A DNA stretch of 23,116 nucleotides. It comes from a virus. The DNA lies in IMG/VR virus record IMGVR_UViG_3300022746_000053, positions 1-23,116 of that record; one strand, given 5' to 3'. The position numbers and the translations under genes were made by a program. Shown here one piece after another: positions 19,748 through 23,116 of this stretch (position 1 is its first letter; each line of letters starts with the position of its first letter). Below the pieces are notes generated by a model that saw only the letters and a list, made by a program, of their open reading frames with translations, had not been told where the DNA came from and made no database searches.

Positions 19748-20227
19748 TTACTTAGCCCAGATGGTTTCTGCTTCTGTTGCACCTGGTGTGAAAGGCTTCG
19801 GTCCCTTAGCTGGGTCAAACCAACCAACGTAAGCCTTGCCAGCCTTGGAAGTACCCTTTTTCTTTGCGTACTTGCCACGACCGTCTGGTAGTGCTGGTGC
19901 ATCTGGATGTCCATATGTCCATTCATTACCATAGCGATCCATAATTACTTCAATTGCTTGAGGAGTTGCGGTTCCTGTAGCAACTGGAGTTGGATTGAGT
20001 CCTGCATCCTTTAACATCTGCAATGCTGCATCTGTATTAGGTGTATATGCATTCCCTGATGCACCGCCTGAACGGTTATTCAGTGTCTGCTGTAGCGCAG
20101 TAGCCTCAGCGATTGCTTCGACTGCTGCTGTTAGGTTTGCTTTGAATTCACTTACGCTATTGCCACGCACAGTGAATAGGTCAGTTGAGTTCAACTTACC
20201 TGTGTATGAGAACGTAGATTCAGTCAT
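19748..20227 (-). CDS. unknown replication-operon protein (159 aa)
   Basis: The 159-residue product starts MTESTFSYTGKLNSTDLFTV. Its first 50 residues contain a beta hairpin followed by a long helix (VSEFKANLTAAVEAIAEATA). A low-complexity Ser/Gly/Asn linker follows (residues about 55-65), then a C-terminal domain with GNEWTYGHPDAPALPDGRG and a Lys-rich YAKKKGTSKAGKAYVGWFDP. The last motif and basic patch would suit single-stranded DNA binding, and its neighbours are a Cas4-like nuclease and a DnaB-like ATPase, so an SSB-like or annealing role is a reasonable guess, but I do not recognise the family. The ATG at 20227 overlaps the upstream stop by 8 nt, with AGGAG 9 nt upstream. Confidence 0.7.
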   Translation of the reverse strand: MTESTFSYTGKLNSTDLFTVRGNSVSEFKANLTAAVEAIAEATALQQTLNNRSGGASGNAYTPNTDAALQMLKDAGLNPTPVATGTATPQAIEVIMDRYGNEWTYGHPDAPALPDGRGKYAKKKGTSKAGKAYVGWFDPAKGPKPFTPGATEAETIWAK

Positions 20228-20897
20228 CTAGTTCATCTCCTTTTCTTTTTCCCTGAATTTGTAATGGGAAATCTTTACCACCCATTGCAGGGCATTGTGC
20301 CGTAAAACTACACATCCTGCATGAGTCACCAACTGATGGCGGAAACCAACCCTCCCAAACGGAAGCGTTCATTGCGCCAAATACATAATCAAAATATTCC
20401 ATTGTCAAATGTGACAAGTCAATTAATTCATCAAGCTCGCCCTTGCGAGTCATAAAGAAAGCACCCCACTTAGGGCGGATGCCATAACTTCTTTCAATAC
20501 CAGAAGCATAAAGTCCTGCTTGGATAGCACCGAAGGGTGTCCTGGAACCAGTCTTGTAGTCAACGATAACTAAGTCTTCCCCTACTTGGTATACCGCATC
20601 AACAACCATACGCACTGGTGTACCCCCGAAGAATACATCAGCAGCCCATTCGATTCCAGGACGCCCATCGGGCATAGTAGCGATCTTCCAACCAGACTGC
20701 TTGTACCAGTTATGGTACGCCTCAACCTGCTTGAGTCCATCGCTCTGCCAGAAAGGCAGGTCTTCCCCGTCAGGGCGTAAGGTGGTCTTACGCCCTGCGG
20801 TCTTCCACTCCGAAGAGGGAATGCCAGTTTTCTGTTCCGTCTCTAGGACAGCATCATTAAATACTTCTGCCCACTTAGTTGTCAAATCGATATTCAT
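20220..20897 (-). CDS. Cas4/RecB-like nuclease, C-terminal part
   Basis: This 225-residue protein has the second half of a RecB/Cas4-type PD-(D/E)XK exonuclease: MVVDAVYQVG (Asp100), IVDYKTGS (Asp113-x-Lys115), the QxxxY helix QAGLY (126-130), and a C-terminal Cys set DSCRMCSFTAQCPA (Cys193, 196, 202), three of the four ligands of the Cas4 [4Fe-4S] cluster. The N-terminal elements, the first cluster Cys and motif I, are missing here but lie in the separate ORF at 21071-21265. The start at ATG 20897 has GGAA about 5 nt upstream and overlaps the zinc-ribbon gene. It is probably a 5' end-processing or recombination nuclease when paired with the N-terminal piece (inference). Confidence 0.85.
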   Translation of the reverse strand: MNIDLTTKWAEVFNDAVLETEQKTGIPSSEWKTAGRKTTLRPDGEDLPFWQSDGLKQVEAYHNWYKQSGWKIATMPDGRPGIEWAADVFFGGTPVRMVVDAVYQVGEDLVIVDYKTGSRTPFGAIQAGLYASGIERSYGIRPKWGAFFMTRKGELDELIDLSHLTMEYFDYVFGAMNASVWEGWFPPSVGDSCRMCSFTAQCPAMGGKDFPLQIQGKRKGDELDD

Positions 20898-21105
20898 CGG
20901 GGTTCCAATCTGGGTGATCTACTGGTGTTGGTGCTGTCATTGGTGAGCCACACTGGGCGCAGAACGAATCTAAGAACCACATAACCAACTCGTAGTCTGA
21001 AAATACCGCTCTGATTACTTGGACGTTACTACCGCAATTGATACACTCATTGCTAGGTACGCCCCGCTGGTCAATCCCCTGTGGATTGCTGTCGGTAGAG
21101 CTCAT
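20875..21105 (-). CDS. zinc-ribbon protein between the halves of the Cas4-like nuclease
   Basis: The 76-residue product begins MSSTDSNPQGIDQRGVPSNE and holds CINCGSN and, 27 residues later, CAQCGSP, two CxxCG knuckles that define a zinc ribbon, then an acidic Pro/Asp-rich tail (PVDHPDWNPDEYRFDN). It overlaps the N-terminal nuclease ORF by 35 nt and the C-terminal ORF by 23 nt, in a different frame from both. The ATG at 21105 has GGAG about 10 nt upstream. It may be an independent small gene that landed in the nuclease gene, or an insert domain joined by two frameshifts. The family is not recognised. Confidence 0.7.
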   Translation of the reverse strand: MSSTDSNPQGIDQRGVPSNECINCGSNVQVIRAVFSDYELVMWFLDSFCAQCGSPMTAPTPVDHPDWNPDEYRFDN

Positions 21106-21265
21106 GGTTTAACCACTCCAACATTGAATGGACGGCGGAACCAGCAGCCAAATAGACGGCTGGTTTTTCTGGAACCATGGCTACCTTACTCAGATAATAT
21201 TTCTGAGGGCATGACTGCCAAGTAGATAGCTGGCTAAATGATCTATGAGGAGGAAGTTCATTCAT
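21071..21265 (-). CDS. Cas4/RecB-like nuclease, N-terminal part
   Basis: The 64-residue product starts MNELPPHRSFSQLSTWQSCP. SFSQLSTWQSCPQKYYLSKV (Cys19 probably the first Fe-S ligand of Cas4-type nucleases) and AAGSAVHSMLEWL (motif I, His46) are the normal N-terminal segment of phage RecB/Cas4-like exonucleases. It stops after the motif I helix, where family members continue with the sequence now found in the 20220-20897 ORF. It is the first gene of the long minus operon. The ATG at 21265 has no obvious ribosome site, and three 10-bp repeats lie directly upstream. Confidence 0.78.
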   Translation of the reverse strand: MNELPPHRSFSQLSTWQSCPQKYYLSKVAMVPEKPAVYLAAGSAVHSMLEWLNHELYRQQSTGD

Positions 21266-21270
21266 ACACC

Positions 21271-21300
21271 AAGGTTACCAAAGGTAACCAAAGGTTTCCT
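21271..21300. repeat. three 10-bp tandem repeats, operator-like
   Basis: AAGGTTACCA, AAGGTAACCA and AAGGTTTCCT follow each other exactly (one helical turn apart). The first two cores form a 7-bp inverted repeat, GGTTACC-AAA-GGTAACC (21273-21289). The array ends the noncoding gap just before the ATG (21265) of the long minus operon, a fit place for an operator or leader regulator. Confidence 0.6.
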
Positions 21301-21362
21301 GTACCGACACGCCATACATTTTTACCAATAATGATATAGGGTTGAGGGGTGGTGGGCGGGAT

Positions 21363-21380
21363 GGGCTGCGAAAGCAGCCC
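21363..21380. repeat. perfect 7-bp hairpin with GAAA tetraloop
   Basis: GGGCTGC and GCAGCCC pair around GAAA, closed by C-G (GNRA type). It ends 21 bp before the start of the plus-strand 69-aa gene and is followed by no U-tract, so it looks like a 5' leader hairpin stabilising or regulating that message. Confidence 0.55.
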
Positions 21381-21401
21381 AATGAAAAGATATGGAGATA
21401 T

Positions 21402-21611
21402 ATGGAACCAGAAGAGAAAGCCAAGTGGGACGAATACATCGGTGCGCTATTGGCGCATCACAAAAATGAAGAGTATGTCGAACACATGAAAAAGGTAATC
21501 TATAAAATCCTGGAAACAAGAATCCCAGTAAAAGACAAATGGTCTGATGGTTTTAACATTGGATTAGAATGGTCAATTCGAATATATCTTAAAGATAAAT
21601 CTGCTTATTAA
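21402..21611 (+). CDS. isolated small hypothetical protein (69 aa)
   Basis: The ATG at 21402-21404 has GGAG about 5-6 nt upstream; a longer frame beginning at 21342 would translate the hairpin and is less likely. The 69-residue product starts MEPEEKAKWDEYIGALLAHH and is highly charged and helical (NEEYVEHMKKVIYKILETRI), ending WSIRIYLKDKSAY. The family is not recognised. It is the only plus-strand gene between two minus-strand blocks, with its own leader hairpin and a terminator 3 nt after the stop. Its A/T-rich codon use differs somewhat from its neighbours, so it may be a recent arrival (a 'moron'). Confidence 0.72.
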   Translation: MEPEEKAKWDEYIGALLAHHKNEEYVEHMKKVIYKILETRIPVKDKWSDGFNIGLEWSIRIYLKDKSAY

Positions 21612-21613
21612 AT

Positions 21614-21656
21614 AAAAAAAGAGGGGGAATGATTTCTCATTCCCCCTCCCTTTTCG
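21614..21656. terminator. bidirectional terminator
   Basis: A perfect 12-bp stem (GAGGGGGAATGA with TCATTCCCCCTC) around TTTC is flanked by seven A on the left and CCCTTTTC on the right. On the minus strand it is an excellent terminator (stem plus T7) for the tail-type gene block; on the plus strand it is a weaker one (CCCTTTT) for the 69-aa gene. Confidence 0.85.
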
Positions 21657-21658
21657 CC

Positions 21659-21880
21659 CTACCATTCAGGTGGAGCAACTGCGAGCGCATCTAGCGTGGC
21701 TTGATTGATGCACCCGACTGCTGGGATACCAATGCGACGCTGCAACCCTCGAAGCACTTCAGCTAGGGGAGCATCAAGCAGGTCATCGCCAGCAACATTA
21801 AGAGCCACACGCACTTGTGTGACTAGTTCTGATCTTTGATCTGGTGAAACTATCGTGATTAATTTATTTGTATCAACCAT
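21659..21880 (-). CDS. small peptidoglycan-binding-like protein (73 aa)
   Basis: The 73-residue product starts MVDTNKLITIVSPDQRSELV and ends with APLAEVLRGLQRRIGIPAVG, then CINQATLDALAVAPPEW. The last part resembles the helical PG_binding_1 repeat (LQ-x-G-x-x-x-x-G-x-INxxTxxAL), though it is short. Such a small protein downstream of a tail-type gene may be part of the tail tip or bind cell wall during entry; that is weakly supported. The start at ATG 21880 is just after the preceding stop (the two genes share base 21880). It ends directly before the bidirectional terminator. Confidence 0.62.
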   Translation of the reverse strand: MVDTNKLITIVSPDQRSELVTQVRVALNVAGDDLLDAPLAEVLRGLQRRIGIPAVGCINQATLDALAVAPPEW

Positions 21881-23116
21881 TAAACAATTGAATCTTCATG
21901 GTCGATTGTCTGCAACTGCAGAGTAACTATTCCTCCGAAGCCCCTCGCAAAAGTTGGAGGTGCAGCTTGCTCGTATTGGATAGCTCGGATAACACAGATT
22001 CTTTCTTCTCCTGTAGAGAAGTCTTGGAAGAGAACCGCGCCACCGTTTTGTTCAATAGTCTCAAGGTATTTGAGACGGTCGTATGGCTTAGATGTTCTGG
22101 ATACACCATTAGAATCTCTTTCATCTTCGTAGCAAAGTAATGGAACTGTGAATGTTCTTGAACGTAGCGGTGCTGGTAAACCACGAAGAGTCCATTGTTC
22201 AAGGACTGGTCCACCAGTTGCTGTATCAGAACCAGCATTAAAGTTAAACGTAACCTCAAAGTGATCTGCTGGTTGTAAAGAACCAGCAAGGTAGATTTCA
22301 GTTGTCATTCCAATTGGAATAGAACCAATATCAACAGAGTGATTCTCTTGATCGTATAGATTAAAACCAAGATATGCGTTTGTATTTCCAGAAGGAAGTG
22401 ATGAGCGAACCGACAACGATACTGGTTGCTTCTTCTCGCTAGTTCCGAATCGAACCCATCCAGACTTAAGATATCCAGATCGAGCTACTATGCTTGCATC
22501 TTCAACCCATACACCACTGGAAGAGGTAATGAACTTACGTTCAGTTTGACCAACAAATGAAATGCCAGTTGGTATGTTTCCATCTGTAACAACATCTGGT
22601 GCATAGGCATATCCAGTAGCGGTAGATGTATAACCATATGTTGAAAGAAGTGTTGTTCCTAAATCAAGACGCCAAGCACCATATGTACCTGAGACTGCAA
22701 GTCCTCGAGTTCCATAAATGTATGATTGATTAAAAGCAATATCTTTGCAATCGCCTTCTACGTTAATAGAACCGTATGTAAAACTAATTCCATCTGTACC
22801 TAGATTACCTACACGGATACCCTCAGTAGTTGCAAGAACTACATACTCGTTTAGATAACAACGAACCTGATTAAGAAGTTCTCCACGTGGAAGTTCAGCA
22901 ATAATATATGGATCATCAAGACCAGCAAGTAAAGATCCAGCTGTAAGTGTGTATGCCTGAATTCTTGATATTGCACCTAACGTATAACCAATTGCAATAG
23001 CACCAGGAAACGCAGCAATAGAATTAAATGTAAGGTCTGATGTTGCATATGTCCATGCTACGTTAGAAGCGTCTGGATTATGAGGAACTGGTGGAGATGG
23101 ATAGCGGGCAAGTTCA
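21880..23116 (-). CDS. tail-type structural protein, 5' end outside the window
   Basis: The minus frame that ends at 21880 is open all the way to the right edge (about 411 codons visible); the gene is cut off at its 5' end. The visible part is beta-rich with repeated small hydrophobic/Gly/Ser segments: IAAFPGAIAIGYTLGAISRI, ELLNQVRCYLNEYVVLATTE, then IRVGNLGTDG, DIAFNQSYIYGTRGLAVSG and ISFVGQTERKFITSSSGVWV. These resemble beta-propeller or stacked-blade blades used in phage tail and baseplate proteins. The last 180 residues (from about SVRSSLPSGNTN) look like a separate domain with SLQPADHFEVTFNFNAG and ERICVIRAIQYEQAAP. The protein type is inferred from beta structure and gene order. Confidence 0.7.
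   Translation of the reverse strand, partial: ELARYPSPPVPHNPDASNVAWTYATSDLTFNSIAAFPGAIAIGYTLGAISRIQAYTLTAGSLLAGLDDPYIIAELPRGELLNQVRCYLNEYVVLATTEGIRVGNLGTDGISFTYGSINVEGDCKDIAFNQSYIYGTRGLAVSGTYGAWRLDLGTTLLSTYGYTSTATGYAYAPDVVTDGNIPTGISFVGQTERKFITSSSGVWVEDASIVARSGYLKSGWVRFGTSEKKQPVSLSVRSSLPSGNTNAYLGFNLYDQENHSVDIGSIPIGMTTEIYLAGSLQPADHFEVTFNFNAGSDTATGGPVLEQWTLRGLPAPLRSRTFTVPLLCYEDERDSNGVSRTSKPYDRLKYLETIEQNGGAVLFQDFSTGEERICVIRAIQYEQAAPPTFARGFGGIVTLQLQTIDHEDSIV

Overview
This window looks like part of the genome of a tailed double-stranded DNA phage infecting an actinobacterium. Virion genes (large terminase, portal, tail-type protein) occur together with a phage DNA replication and recombination set, a WhiB-family iron-sulphur regulator and a proteasome beta-type Ntn hydrolase. 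WhiB and 20S proteasomes are hallmarks of Actinobacteria. Base composition, judged by eye, is only moderate in GC, so a low-GC (for example freshwater) actinobacterial host fits better than a high-GC mycobacterium or streptomycete; that last step is inference.

Layout. (1) 85-6086, minus strand: a packaging and virion block transcribed right to left: terminase large subunit, portal, a 51-residue basic protein, a Lys/Ala-rich protein with a C-terminal LysM domain, and two small proteins. (2) 6087-6489: a gene-free segment with a G-run cluster, two tandem minus-strand terminators and a hairpin. (3) 6490-6756 minus: one small gene with a good sigma70-type promoter, followed by a 343-bp divergent intergenic region. 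(4) 7100-13555 plus: about seventeen tightly packed, mostly very small genes with start/stop overlaps. Only a few are recognisable: a YubB-type ferredoxin-fold protein, a GP88-family Cys protein and a DUF932 protein. Several others are Cys-rich or single-pass membrane proteins. (5) 13566-13598: a strong hairpin terminator where the two arms converge. (6) 13579-21265 minus: a long, almost gapless operon read right to left: a Cas4/RecB-like nuclease divided between two ORFs with a zinc-ribbon ORF between them, an unknown protein, a DnaB/RecA-type ATPase, a PD-(D/E)XK nuclease, WhiB, an Hjc-like resolvase, a secreted lytic-transglycosylase-like protein, a CHC2 primase zinc domain, a proteasome-like hydrolase, a 71-residue unknown, a TOPRIM primase core, an Nmad1/DUF1599 protein, an endonuclease VII-like HNH protein, a sigma-like factor, an FmdB-type zinc ribbon and a GT-A glycosyltransferase. 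(7) 21402-21611 plus: an isolated small gene with a leader hairpin, closed by a bidirectional terminator. (8) 21659-23116 minus: a small peptidoglycan-binding-like protein and the C-terminal part of a tail-type structural protein that runs off the right edge.

How it fits together. The long minus operon supplies replication (helicase ATPase, two-part primase), recombination (Cas4-like nuclease, resolvase, endonuclease VII) and transcription control (WhiB, sigma-like factor). The plus arm is accessory material of mostly unknown function. Points most worth a second look are the Cas4-like nuclease split by a zinc-ribbon gene, the two-part primase whose halves flank a catalytically complete proteasome-like hydrolase, a family of perfect short hairpins in leaders (several with a GAA triloop), and a possible Shine-Dalgarno-masking switch in front of the muralytic gene. 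No tRNA, CRISPR array, integrase or insertion sequence was seen.
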